Positions 11,873 through 23,515 of a DNA stretch of 64,000 nt are shown here, piece by piece. The notes beneath the pieces were generated by a model. It was not told where the DNA came from. It ran no database searches and saw only the letters and a list, made by a program, of their open reading frames with translations. Position 1 is the first letter of the stretch. The number at the start of each line of letters is the position of its first letter. The position numbers and the translations under genes were made by a program. Origin of the DNA: Ahaetulla prasina (Eukaryota; Chordata; Lepidosauria; Squamata; Colubridae). The stretch is from contig NC_080540.1 of the NCBI RefSeq assembly GCF_028640845.1, positions 135,560,420-135,624,419 on the forward strand, in the 5' to 3' direction.

Positions 11873-14800
11873 AAGCTGCAGGGTTGGAGATGTACTAAGG
11901 CTTCTCACAAAATGCCTTCTTAATGCGGGTTGGAAAGAGAAATATTTCTCAGTGAAAGCAAAAGGGAAGCGATGTCTGCAAAGTGTACCTTTGTTGAAAA
12001 GAGAGCAAAGCTGTTCGAAGCACAGGGAGAAAGCCAGAATGTGATGGACTTGATGTTGTAGGGAATTACAGTGTTGTTTCTGGACAGTGTTCAAAAAAAT
12101 TGGTATGCAGCTGCATAGGACGCCTTTGCAGAAAGGCTCCCAAGGAGCTAAAATAATCTTTTCCCAGCTTATCCCAGACAGGCTCTGGAATTGAATCTTC
12201 CAGGCTGTGAGGCAGAGGGAACGAAGGTTCGACAAAAGACTTGTCCCAGGTGGATGGTGAGTAAGCTGGGAAATATTTGATTCAGAAGGCAGAGATACTT
12301 CCAGTGCACGGGACAGAGTATTGGATGAATCATAGATGCTGCAGCCAGTAAGGTATGATGAAAATGCAGTTATTTAAGTGTCTGTTGATCTTTGCTAGGA
12401 CTCTGGTCTAGTCATCAGGGGAATGAAAAGAATCATATAAAAGAGGAAAGCATCAGTGCAAGACCAGGAGTCTATCTTGCCCCTGTTGTAAAAGCTTCAG
12501 CATGTGGCAAAATGATCTACCTTAGGGATGCCCGATGGTATCTGATAAAGGCCATCCTTGATGGGTGCAATCTCCTTTCACGAGTGGCCATTCTGATACT
12601 GCTGAGCTGGTCAGTGAGGATGTTGTCCCTTTCAGGCAGATGGATTGCCAGGGCCAAGATGAAATGATGGATGACGGCTGACAAATCTGTCATGCAAGGT
12701 ACAGTGGTGGTATTTATCATTTGCCCTATGAACTAGAGCTAGATAAGAGAAGAAAATGATACCTTGTAGGTAGAAGAACCTGACAATGGATGCCATACTT
12801 TTAGAAAATAGAAAAACGTACGGTAGGGTACAAAAGATCAATGAAAGTATGCTTCCTGAAAATCTACAATGTAAGCTCCAACCCAATTACTGCAAGAGGG
12901 GAAGAATGGAGGCAATTGATATCATCTTGGCATAAGAATGTCTATAGATATTAAAATTGGAAAGGTGAAGTCAAATAAAAAAGAAAATGGGAGCCTAATC
13001 CTCAGGAGGTATAGTTTCCACACCCCTTACTTAGAGAAGAAGGGAAACCTCATGATTTTGATTTATTTTTGAAATTGACCTAAAGGTTTGGGTGGGTTTA
13101 TGAATGAAATATGTAGCACTGTGGAAGAATTTTAAAAATCCACACATAATTAGTAACAATAACTCATGTATCTTGAAAGCAAGGCAGGTTATCCCTAAAG
13201 GGCCAGTATGGGGGTACATTAAGGACATAGATGTTTCTTGAAACCTTTGAAGTAGCATCCATGGCTTTGCTGTACTGATTGGGTAGATGGTGCTGATATC
13301 CTGTGAGCCCCACGGTATAGAACAGTTTGTCTTTTCCATTTGAAAGCCTGGTGACCTTGGTTGAGGCTTGACCAGGACCAGGAATGATAGTTGGAGGGGA
13401 CAAAGTAGGATTGCTGCAAACCCCACTTGCTTGACTGTTTGTCTTTTCCTTCAGGCAAATGAGATAGTCACTGGGTAAAGAGATGTTGCTAAGGGAACAA
13501 TAAGATAAGGAGAGACAGAACTACCTGTATGCAGTACATTTATTGGTCTTCCATTCTATAGTCTTCTCAAATTCTATCACCTAATTGTCCCTTGATTTGA
13601 ACCAATGTGACGGGCAAAATTTAAAAAAACATATCTTTCCTGTTCTCAAGAACAGCTCTCTTCCAATACATTCCTTCAAGAAATTGTGTATTCTCATTCC
13701 AGACCGGCATGGCCTCTTCCTCATAGATCACCAACTTTCCCTCAGAAAGTTAGACACATATCTTCTGGCGCTAACTGGCTTCAGATTTTATCCACTGTTG
13801 TTGAGTGATTGGGTCCATCTCCTAGCAATGCTTATGCTCATCTCTCTGAACTACCTTAAAGTCTCCTCCTTTGGCTACTCAACATCTCCTTCAATATTGT
13901 TATCTAATGTTTAGGTTAAGAACCAGGTATCCATCTGTCCATTAGTAAATATCCAGTCTATTATAATGGTATTGAGGAAAGACCTTGGGAAATTGGACAA
14001 AGACACTGCCAAGGAACAGTCAGATAAGAGACAGCATAGCTTGCATCTGCAAAGTGGGTAGGACAAAAGGCTCAGAAGAGACCCTCCCTAGTTTCTCAAG
14101 TTATACAGGAGACAGGATAAAAGTACATGCAGACTTGCAAGATTCTTTCAGCCTTGTGGGGCAGACCAGCCTCTCAAGGTCTTTGCTACAGCGATCTCTT
14201 TTTCTCCCTCTCCCTCTCCTCTCTCTCTCTCCTCTCTCTCTCTCCCACCTCCCTCTTTCTCTCTTTACTAGAATCAGCTGCAGTTGCTAAATGAGGACTA
14301 CTTATCTATCTTCAGCTATTCTAGAAGTATAGGCCTCCAACTGGGATCCTCACAGGAGCTTTGTGAGTTCATGGGAACTAATATAACAGGCAATCTATAG
14401 TACTTATGAGGGTTCCCCCTTCTTTGTATTAGCAAAATAAGGCAAACTTTTACTTCTGTTTCCAGGCATGTCAAGCAATTCCAGCGATGTTTATGTACAG
14501 TGGCTAAGCAAGCCTGATTCTTTCACCCAACATTCCTGTCCCTTGCAATATTTCAGATAAGATTGGTAAAGTAGTAGTACAAAGACTTGATTTAAGAGTA
14601 CCAAACCAAGTATTTTAAAGTTAATTAATTTTCTACTGGAAGACAACCTATAGCATTGACGAAATATGCATTGCTATTTATGGATTCCTACTTAGAGTTA
14701 AGTAAGGGATACAATTATTCTGGTTGGCATTCTCTCTCAGGCTGGCAGATTATGACTTTTGCACTCTTCAGCTTCCCAATGAAGCCATGTGCCTCAGGAA

Positions 14801-16018
14801 TAAAAATCTCATCCCTTGATGATCTTAAGGACACTCCTGAATACTGAATTCAGTAGTCTTCTTCAGAACCCATCATGGATCTAACATGTCTTCAGTAGTT
14901 TTTTAAAAAAATATCCATCTTAAGATCACCAGCTATCCTTTTTTAAAAAAAAAAATTCAGAAGCCTTTTCAGTAGCACTCCCATTCCTATTAGAAAGTTC
15001 TTCTATCTATGAAAAAGTTTGTTCTATTTTCTCAACTTCTGGTTATCTTTTCCCAACTTCTATTATAACCAAAATGGTGTGCATGTTTGCAAGCTTACGT
15101 GATAGGAGTGCTGATAGGCCTGGATTATGATATTCTGTCAGAGAGACCACAAATTGCTTGGTATTAGGAGGATCAATGATCTGCCCTAGAAGAGCAGAGC
15201 AGCACAACCAACTTTGGAGAGGAACACTGTTTGGAAGCAAGCTGGCCAACATATATGATCTTAGTGTTCTTGAAGCAGCCAAAAGGAAAAGTCAGTAATT
15301 TGAATTTTGTTGTTATTTGTTGCTTTGCATTATATTAAAAAAAAGAAGAAGAAGAACTGTCACATTGGGGCAGTGTTTATGGCATGGATGTTGCACTCCC
15401 ATCTTATACGTTATACTGATTGGTGCAGAACATTTTTGTTTTGTTTTAAATGTATTGATTTGTCATAATACTATAGGACTATTGCATTTATAGAAAGATC
15501 AATAGTCCTGTGGCAAAAAAAAATAAAAATTAATCCTATCAGCTCTTCTCTGGGTAAGCGAGGTGTCCAATCTCTCTTGCAACCAAAGCCAAAATAGATA
15601 TAGAAAATGATGATCAGCAAAAGGACAGAACACCAACGTGCTTAATTTTTTTTTATAAACAAGTCTTCCAGGAGAAAACAAATGAATAAAAAAATTGTGC
15701 AAACCAGATGCCTAATGTCTCCCATAGTCTAAGATTTGTAAGCTGATCTCTAAGTTATCACAGACTGCTCAAATGGTAAGATTCATGGCAAGGGAAGAAG
15801 AATAACAGTAGATATTAAATATGACTTCAGACTGCCAGTGCAGGGCCCTGGGAATAAGAAAGTGGAAACAACATGAGGACGTGTCTCTTGAAAATAGTTC
15901 CCAAGGAATCTTTCTGGCATGATCGGAAGATTGTAGTATGGCTGTTTCTTAAGCACCAATTTCCTTCATTCTACTGAAATAACAGCAAGACTGGATTCGA
16001 CTTTAGGATGTATTAAAG
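11873..16018. other. Single-copy DNA, no gene recognised
   Basis: About 4.1 kb. The longest frames (11849-12235 and 13031-13426, both minus) have no domain, and overlapping frames occur on the other strand or in other phases. A CT-rich tract lies at 14194-14267 and A-runs lie near 14940 and 15340. Confidence 0.5.
14194..14267. repeat. CT-rich low-complexity tract
   Basis: Imperfect (CT)n and CCCT repeats. Confidence 0.85.
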
Positions 16019-16178
16019 CAGGATTTGTCAATCTTTTTTTTGCTCACGGACCCTTCTGAACCTCGTTTTACTTCTGGGACCTCTGTCTCCCTCTAGTCAT
16101 TATTACCTGGGAAAAATGGTAACCGTGGCCCCATGAAAATAAAGGGGGAGGGTGCGTGGCTCATACTAAAAACCACTG
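16019..16178. mobile_element. Probable hAT-type MITE
   Basis: Starts CAGGATTTGTCAATC and ends AAAAACCACTG, the CAG..CTG form of the common vertebrate hAT ends. The flanks TATTAAAG (16011-16018) and TTTTAAAA (16179-16186) match at six of eight bases, as expected for an aged 8-bp target duplication. The terminal inverted repeats are only partly similar. Confidence 0.6.
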
Positions 16179-16232
16179 TTTTAAAACAAAACGTATAAAA
16201 ATATTAAAATCCAGCAATCCAACAATTAAAAC

Positions 16233-16350
16233 AGGGGAATCAATCTGTAGCCTCCAGATGTGACTAGAATACAACTCCCAGCATCCTTCTCTTTTGGGTG
16301 TGCTGACCAAGCCTCCAGGGAGCTTATGTTTGCCAACACATTGCCCATCT
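16233..16350. mobile_element. hAT-like remnant, one end only
   Basis: Begins CAGGGGAATCAATCTGTAG, followed by GCCTCCAGATG and TACAACTCCCAGCATCC, a block typical of vertebrate hAT/Charlie MITE ends. The right terminus and target duplication are not recognisable. Confidence 0.4.
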
Positions 16351-17040
16351 TGTCATTAAACTATAAAAAGTACAACTGTTTATAGATACCCTAGCAATAA
16401 AAGAAGCATGCTTCGTTGTAATGTTCCTTGGATTTAGAGAGAGAGAAAAAAATAGGGTTTTTTTTTTACTGTTAGTCTTCTTTTATTTTCAATTCTCAAT
16501 CTATTACACTTTATTCCTTCCAGACTGTTCTGTTTGTGTTTCTTATAAATTAGAGCATTGCCAATTCTTGCATATGGGAACCATTGAAAGTATTCCCTCA
16601 TGGTCTGTTAATAAATTATGATATCCTAGTACAGTCAATATATTATAACTGTTCCACAAACAGTCAGCCTTGCCTCAATTTTCCCAGGTGGCACATGTTA
16701 TCTCAGAGGTCACAGAGGTAACTCTCTGGCAAAGCAAATAAACGAATCTAATCCTGAGATCAGCATCTTCTAAACTGGCTCACCCAGTTCCATTGCACTG
16801 TAACTGCCACAATCCCAACAAACCTTAAAAATACCTGCTTGGAGTGAATTGATACAAATTCACTCCCCATGTTTTATCTTTGCTATCAGGAGATATTTGC
16901 CTAGAAAAAGGGCAACATAGCTGGATTAGCTAATTTCCATCTGTTGCTTCTATTCTGTTTTTGTCTCCCAGTAGTGCAGGTAACCACAGTAAATGCCATA
17001 AATCAAAAACATGCACACCAAAGCAAAAAATAAATAAATA

Positions 17041-17445
17041 CATAGGTAGTCGTCGACTTGCAACAGTTCATTTAGTGACCGTTCAAAGATACAACGGCAT
17101 TGAAAAAAGTGATTTGGGATCGTTTTCCACACTTATGACTGTTGAAGCATTTCCTCACCAACCCCCCATGGTCATGTGATAAAAGTTCAGATGCTTGGAT
17201 CCTATTTATGACGGTTGCCGTGTCCCAGAGTCATGTGATCCCCTTTTGCGACCTTCTGACAAGCAAAGTCAAAGGGGAAAGCCAGATTCACTTAACAACC
17301 GTGTTACTAACTTAACAACTGGATTGATTCACTCAACAACTCTGGCAAGAAAGGTCATAAAATGGGGCAAAATTCACTTAACAAATGTTTTGCTTAGCAA
17401 CAGAAATTTTTGGATCAATTGTGGTCATAATTCAAGACGTACCTG
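17041..17445. mobile_element. TA-flanked MITE, copy 2
   Basis: Collinear with 5039-5425 from the AGGTAGTCGTCGACTTGC start to the GACGTACCTG end, including the GACAAGCAAAGTCAA and CACTTAACAAC blocks. The TA survives at the right. At the left the terminus reads CATAGGTAG instead of CAGGTAG, a small mutation at the end. Confidence 0.85.
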
Positions 17446-19559
17446 TAAAGATGGGTATATTTTAGAACGCTCACCCATGGTAATGGGCAGGAATGATTAA
17501 ATATACGCCAGGAGCGGTTGCAAAGTATAAGAGACAATTTCCTCCTCCACTCTCTCTACCCAACATCCCCTCCATTTGCTTTTCAGTAACTCCTGTAATG
17601 TCCAAAATACTGTCCCACCTCCTTAATAATTCCTGAATTAATGTAGCTGCTTAATTAAATGTATTAGCTCAGATTATCTGGCTATATAACTGCCCCAACC
17701 TATTCCCTATCTTCTATCCCTCTCCACGCTCAAGCGGCAGTGAAGAGTTTCTTTATGGGCCATTAAAAGTGTAATGTTTAATTTATTGGTGCATTCTCAG
17801 GTGGGTGGGTTGGCTGGTCCCAGTGTCAACACTTTTAATTAAACAAGAAGAGCTTTTGCACAGAAAAGGGGCCACGTTTCCAGCAACTAATCAGGGAGCT
17901 ACTGGGGTGAGGGCTCAGCTCTGGCAATGCAGACAAACATTGCTCTTCTTGCTAGTTGCGCATGACATGTCGGAAAGAGAAAATCTGGTGGGAGAACGAG
18001 CGGGCTCACCTTAGAGCAGACAATAGTGGCAGCAGCTGCGGTTTGTTCAGGACATCATTCCCAAATTTTCCTGCTGAGGCTTACCTACTAATGACCTTTG
18101 TGCACCAGAAGTAATGTGACTTGAAATTCTTTTCTGCTTTGCTTAAAATAGGGAATAGCTCTGACTGCAAAACACAGACCTTTAGAAGGCTCCCTCCTTT
18201 TAAAGCACTGGAGCAGAAAACCTCTTCTTCTTTTTTCTGGGAAGTTGATTATTAAATCACTGATTGCTTTGCTAGGCGGTGGATGTAAAAATCTGCACAC
18301 CTGAATGTGCATTTACAGAATACGGAATAGACAGAATATTGATAATGAGATTGTGTTTTTTTCAAGCGGTGCCTTTGAATAACTGCACATGGGACTGCCC
18401 CTTGGAGGCAGTTTAGCAGATGGCTGGCCATTTAAAATACTGCATGCTAGGTTTGCAAAAGATGACAGTTCCGGAGTTTAATTAATGTGTTTATTTATTT
18501 ATTTAGTGTATAGGAAAATTAATGTGTTGTTTCTTACCTTTAAGACCCTAAAACTAGAGGTTTTCAAATTATGTATCATGATCTTCTGAGAGATGATTTA
18601 TAGTTTATTAGCAAATTTGAAGAGGATTACATTTGGTCTCATTCTGCTATAGGTGGCCTTCACAAACTGGGATGCATGGCCTTCACAACGTTGGGAGAAA
18701 CTTGAGCTAGGCATGGATCCAGGCACTCGGTTTCAGCTTCAGCTCACGGACACAATTCCTGCCACAGTCCTCACTTACTTCTGAATGGTGCCCAAGGTGC
18801 CCTGACCAGAACTGAGGTGTTTTTGCCTAGTCCATTTCATCCTCTCCAAGGGTGTCTCTTTCTGGGTAGGGCACATGGTGTTCTGGCATTGACTTACATG
18901 TCCACTGAACTGTATCTCCTCTTCTTCAAAGAGGATAACCTCTTGATGCAAGAACCCATATATTTGGTGGCCCCTTGTGGGTGCTTAACCGATCGCCCTC
19001 CCTGGAGTTGAAGTTGCAAACAGGAAGAGTCAGCAGGGATCAGCATGGGCTGGTAGGCAGACTACTTTTTGCCGAAGTGTCCAGAGAAGGTGCATGGCTT
19101 CAGTGCTTCATTTGCTTTAATTCATTGTCCTGGGAGAGAAAGGAAATGCTTTGCAAAAACTGCACATGTTAGGCTCTGGTGCACTTGTGCAATTTTCATC
19201 TATTGGTGGGTGAAAGTCAGGACAAGGTTTCCCTCAGAGACAGGCTGAAATTGTAAATCAATATATATATTATGTTATGGGCATGGCCTTTGTCAATCAG
19301 GAAGAGGCTCTACTCTGCTCCTCTTGGCCTCATCCCCGACCCTCACATCACCCGTCTAAATGGGCTTACTCATGTTTGTGGGAGAGAGAGAGATACAGTT
19401 GGGGTGTATGCGTATGTCTGTGTGTCTGCGTTCACAATATTAGTTCCAATAGTTTTACTCAAGGAATTTAAGGAATGACAAGTTGCCATAATTCTCAAGA
19501 TTCAGAACGTAATCTGAAATCATCATTGCTAAAGTGAATTACACCTTTTAAAGTTTTTG
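17446..19559. other. Single-copy DNA, no gene recognised
   Basis: Short frames only. About 17600-17800 is rich in TTAATTA-type words and repeat-free, a texture often seen in conserved regulatory DNA. A small TTTATTTATTTATTTA run is at 18490-18505. Confidence 0.45.
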
Positions 19560-19818
19560 TTGTTGTTATTGTTAATTGCGAAGTCGTGTCCGACTCATCG
19601 CAACCTCATGGACAACGTTCCTTCAGGCCTTCCTATCCTCTATTATCCTCTGGAGTCCATTTAAACTCATGGCTACTGCTTCAGTAACTCCATCCAGCCA
19701 CCTCATTCTCTGTTGTCCCTTTCTTCTTTTGCCCTCAATCTCTCCCAGTATTAGGCTCTTCTCCAGTGAGTCCTTCCTTCTCATTAGGTGGCCAAAGTTA
19801 GATTCCGCAAATAATCCT
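19560..19818 (-). mobile_element. BovB LINE 3' end
   Basis: On the minus strand the sequence translates as the ORF2 C-terminus of BovB: a RRKDSLEKSL-like stretch, then QQRMRWLDGVTEAVAMSLN, then the terminal SRTRLRN block. It ends in the BovB 3' signature GAGTCGGACACGACT-like and an (AAC)n tail, seen as the TTGTTGTTG run at the left. It is severely 5' truncated, as usual for target-primed insertion. This tail is the segment copied by BovB-dependent SINEs. The matching body at 5870-7430 is far away on the other strand, so it is a separate insertion. Confidence 0.85.
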
Positions 19819-20938
19819 GTTTAATTTAAGACTAAACAAGGGGTTTTCTAGCCTCCTTTCATAAGGCATCCTCCTCCTGCAAGAAGCAGAGTCATTCATG
19901 GAGGTTCAGGTTGGAGAATTCCATATGACAACCTCAAAGAACAACCCTTAAATGAGGGGGAGGGCTTGGTTCAAGCCGGAATTCCTTGGGCAGAAATCAT
20001 GAACAGATTGGGACCATTGCTGCAATTGTAAAAGTCACTGAAGGATAGCCCCAGCCCTGGAAGAGATATATCATAATGATCAGCACAGGCTGGTTGTCTT
20101 TGCTCAAGACCACTCCCAGATTATATTGTCCTCTACCTCATCAAAGTGACTCAGGATTAAGAATATTCACAATTTCAATTCAAACAGAGTGTCTTAAAGA
20201 CAATCTTTTTCCAGGAATATCTTTCTATTCATTAAACACTTCTCTGAAGCTCTTTGTTATGATCTCCCCTCCAATCTTTCAGATTGATTTGTTTTTACTT
20301 CCTGTTCCAACCTGGCTCTTGCTCTTTCTTTCACTCTTTTATAGGATTTTGTATAGAGCTTATTAATTATTGCTTGTTCCAAAATCTTTTTCTGCCATTC
20401 TGGAAAGCAGGGAGAAGAATAACTTGGTTATATAAATCAAATAAATCAATAAACAAGACCTCTAATCTATAAATCTATAACTTGCACAAAATTCTGCAAC
20501 ATCTTGATTACTAAGCTTATCCAGTACACAGAACTAATGTAGTGATTAAAGCTTTAGACCCAGATCACAAATGCAGGATCACATTTTCACTTGACAAAGT
20601 ACATCACTAACTTTGGGCCACTTTCTTTCAGCCCAATCTCAAACCAACTCATCATGAAATTTTTGAGAAAAATGTGAGACATAATTTCCAAAATAAATCA
20701 TCTCTCCCTGTCCTTCTGGTCCTCCTTCTCTTCCCTCCTGTTCACCATTTCCCCAGCCTTCCAAAATACAGCACTTTTGGTGATCAGCCTTTAGTATGTG
20801 AACTACCTGCAGTCCATAGAGCTACAAGAAGTTTCACCTGCTGTTTCTCCAACAAGCTGATGAGATGACAAGTGGACCAGCCCACTTCTTACTGCTTAGC
20901 TAATGGCAGAAGGAAAACAGTATTGGGCAGTAGGATTA
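19819..20938. other. Single-copy DNA, no gene recognised
   Basis: Frames of at most 96 codons; nothing recognised. Confidence 0.5.
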
Positions 20939-21176
20939 AGGGCCGTGGTGGTGCAGTGGTCAGAATGCAGTACTGCAGGTTACTTCTGCTGACTGCCGGC
21001 TGCCTGCAATTTGGCAGTTCGAATCTCACCAGACTCAAGGTTGACTCAACCTTCCATCCTTCAGAGGTCGGTAAAATGAGGACCCAGATTGTTGGGAGCA
21101 ATATGCTGACTCTGTAAACTGCTTAGAGAAGGCTGTAAAGCACTGTGAAGTGGTAAATCTACGTGCTATTGCTATT
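20939..21176 (+). mobile_element. tRNA-derived SINE with L2-like tail, copy 1
   Basis: The tRNA-like head has an A-box-like GGTGGTGCAGTGGTCAGA and a B-box GTTCGAATC at 21017-21025. Then follow the body blocks TCAAGGTTGACTCAACC and GTAAAATGAGGACCC, and the tail GGCTGTAAAGCACTGTGAAG followed by GCTATTGCTATT. The tail resembles L2-clade 3' ends, so an L2-type enzyme probably mobilised it. Copy 2 is at 48147-48376. Confidence 0.85.
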
Positions 21177-21384
21177 GGAAGGAAGAAGGAACACTTGTTC
21201 CCTACTCCTGCCTCTAACTCTGGTTTACTGCTGTCATTAGAGGTGGAAATGAACAATCTGTATTAGCATTAGTGGGAGAAAAGGAGACCCGGTTCACAAT
21301 GTCTCTACTCAGCTGCATGCATACATGGATACTGCAGATAGGTTGTTTGTATATCGGATGTGGGGTGGTCTCTGCAGTAGGGAA

Positions 21385-21472
21385 TGGGCCAGCATTAATG
21401 ATGTTACTTAGTTTGGGTAATGAAACTTCTGCAAGAAAATAACCAAGCTCAGAGAGCACCAAGGACCCTGCA
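21385..21472 (+). repeat. Possible Penelope-like 3' tail, group a, copy 1
   Basis: Shares the blocks AGCATT.ATGA, AGTTTGGGTAATGAAA and CTCAGAGAGCACCAAGGACC with 22457-22538. Between TGATGA-like and GAAA lies a short hairpin (GTTACT pairing with GGGTAAT, with one wobble), then CTTCTGC. The block pattern is that of a dispersed squamate repeat that I associate, from memory and without a search, with Penelope-like retroelements. Confidence 0.5.
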
Positions 21473-22284
21473 GTTCAACACTGAGCTATAAATATTCTCT
21501 TCTGTATGTGATGTGCCTGTGAGTGGCACCTAGAACTTGATCAGCAAATATCACCCTTTTCAGTGCCAAAAGATCGGTTATCTTTTTACATGAGAATATG
21601 CAAATTATGTAAAGTGATCCAGAAATTATCCAGAAGTTGACCGACCCAGGTGGGAACTTCTGGAGGCTTGTCATCTCACCAGTTATCACCATTCCCCAGT
21701 CTTCATTCTCTATTCCACTCTGACCAAAGGGCAAGTAAGGCAGGTGAAATCTGCAGTCCTTTCCCTTTGTTCTCGTCATTATCCTCAGAAAGGAAGGGAA
21801 GGAATACACAGGGTGTTAGAGTTCATTAATGGGGGCACCTCAGTAGGCACTCGAGGAGGGCATCCCTATGCCCTTGGTGGGCATTTCACTGCAGGGCAAT
21901 GGCATAGCTTTTCACCCCTCAGATGGAGCACAGAAAGCTGTGCTAAGGTTTTCTTTTTAATTGAATTTCAAACTGATGCAAATAAAAACAATTGCATGTA
22001 AAACTATTAAATTTCATTTCATTTATACTATTATCCCAACAGTGAAAACAAAGCAAAGAACAACAAAAAAGAGAGAGAGAGAGAAAAGATGTGAGAAAAA
22101 AAAGAGAAAAAATAGAAAAAGCTACTTTTATACCATTTCAAAATAAGAATAGTACAATATAGCATTCCATTTTTAAACATAACACTGGATCCCATATGGA
22201 AACATATTTTTAAATCTTGCCTTAGTTGCCTTTGTTGCAACAAAACTATCTAGAAGGTGGAGAATAATTAACACCCAGGTGAGC
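21473..22284. other. Single-copy DNA with purine-rich tract
   Basis: A GAGAGA/AAAAAGAG tract covers 22066-22120. The 107-codon minus frame at 21486-21809 has no domain. Confidence 0.5.
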
Positions 22285-22538
22285 ATAGTTTAACACCAAG
22301 ATTAATATCAGACCAACAATCAAGGAATAAACAATACCCCAATTCTGCCAAACAAGCTAACAGTAAACAGCCCAAAGAAACACCAAGAACATTCCCACCA
22401 ATACTGATAGGGCAAGCCACTAAAATATAAATTGACAGCAAGCCCCACTCCCTCCTAGCATTGATGACGTTACCTGGTTTGGGTAATGAAATGTCTGCAA
22501 GAAAACAACCAAACTCAGAGAGCACCAAGGACCTCTCA
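22285..22538 (+). repeat. Possible Penelope-like 3' tail, group a, copy 2
   Basis: A longer copy of the repeat at 21385-21472. The left part contains CCCAATTCTGCCAAACAAGC and AGGGCAAGCCACTAAAATAT, blocks I recognise as part of the same dispersed squamate repeat. The right part has TTGATGA, a six-pair hairpin (GTTACC with GGGTAAT), GAAATGTC and TGCAAG. No reverse transcriptase or GIY-YIG coding piece is visible, so the family name is tentative. Confidence 0.5.
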
Positions 22539-23149
22539 CATATAATTAAATTAAACTTTAAAATCTGGTCTACATACATCTTTCAAAGAAAACTAAATAA
22601 CTTGTTTCACGGTCATCCAACTATGATATATCCAAAGTTCTTAATAGACAAGTTCAATTTTTGGGAATGTAATTTAACATCAGATTAACATTTCTGGACC
22701 TTGGATCCAACAACCTGATCCAACACATTGATTTCAAGTCAAAAAGTGACTGCCAATGGATGTGCCCAAAGCATGTGCTACAAGTGTTTCTTCAAATTTA
22801 TTGCATCTCCAGTGTAGAAAAGATAACCACCAATTTTTTTTTGAGTTCTATTTTATAGAGTGAGTTTTTAAATCATAAGGAACATACTTCAGCTTTCTTA
22901 AAACCTAAAGCCACTGTTCTGTAATATAGCATGCCCCCATTCTGCACTCCATGTCACTTGTATGTTATAAAAATTCATTTTAGAGAATTTTCTTCTGGAC
23001 AGCTCCTTCTGTGAAATTTGTGGAATGAGGGTGGAGGAAAACTATATAATGGTATAAGGAATAAAGGCAGAGCCAGAACGGCTCTTAAGTATCCAGCTAT
23101 TTCAACTGTGCTATTTAGTACTATTGGTACAATATATTCAAAATGGGAC
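22539..23149. other. AT-rich spacer
   Basis: No feature recognised; only a poly-T run near 22835. Confidence 0.5.
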
Positions 23150-23515
23150 AACTTGCCATAGCCAACTCGCTGCGGCCAACTTGCCATAGTTAACTCGCCA
23201 CAGCCAGCTTGCCACGGCCAAGTCACCACGGCCAACTCGCTACAGGAAAATTTGCCACGGGACCAGCACACCATGGGACAATTCTCTGCAAGACAATTTA
23301 ACAAATCTATTTAATTTTTGTCATTCACATTTCATTCTGTCCCTCCTTTTGCATCTTTTCTTTAATGATCCTATTACACTATTTCTTTGCTATTAATATA
23401 ATTCTTGTCCTGCAGTGAGTTGTCATGCGTTGAGTTGGCCATGGGGAGTTGGCCTGCACCAAGCTGGCCATAGCAAGTTGGCTGTGGCGAATTGTCATAG
23501 ACCCCAATATGTTTG
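23150..23515. repeat. Palindromic array of 14-bp units, possible MITE
   Basis: The left arm (23150-23292) holds eight 14-bp units such as AACTCGCCACAGCC and AACTTGCCATAGCC, followed by looser copies. The right arm (about 23407-23515) holds the same motif on the other strand (GAGTTGGCCATGGGGA type), and an AT-rich spacer separates them. The outer flanks are weakly complementary. The whole resembles a foldback element built of short tandem units. I know no coding capacity or family name for it; frames across the array are periodic artefacts. Confidence 0.7.

Noticed and set aside
13031..13914. Frames of 79-131 codons as an exon cluster
   Set aside because: Three overlapping minus frames and one plus frame in ordinary DNA, no domain, no consistent phase.
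20939..21030. tRNA gene
   Set aside because: A and B boxes are present but the cloverleaf is not complete and the sequence continues into a SINE body and tail; a sister copy is at 48147.
23150..23292. Regular short repeats as a CRISPR array
   Set aside because: Units are directly adjacent without spacers, only 14 bp long, and the array has an inverted partner; the window is vertebrate.
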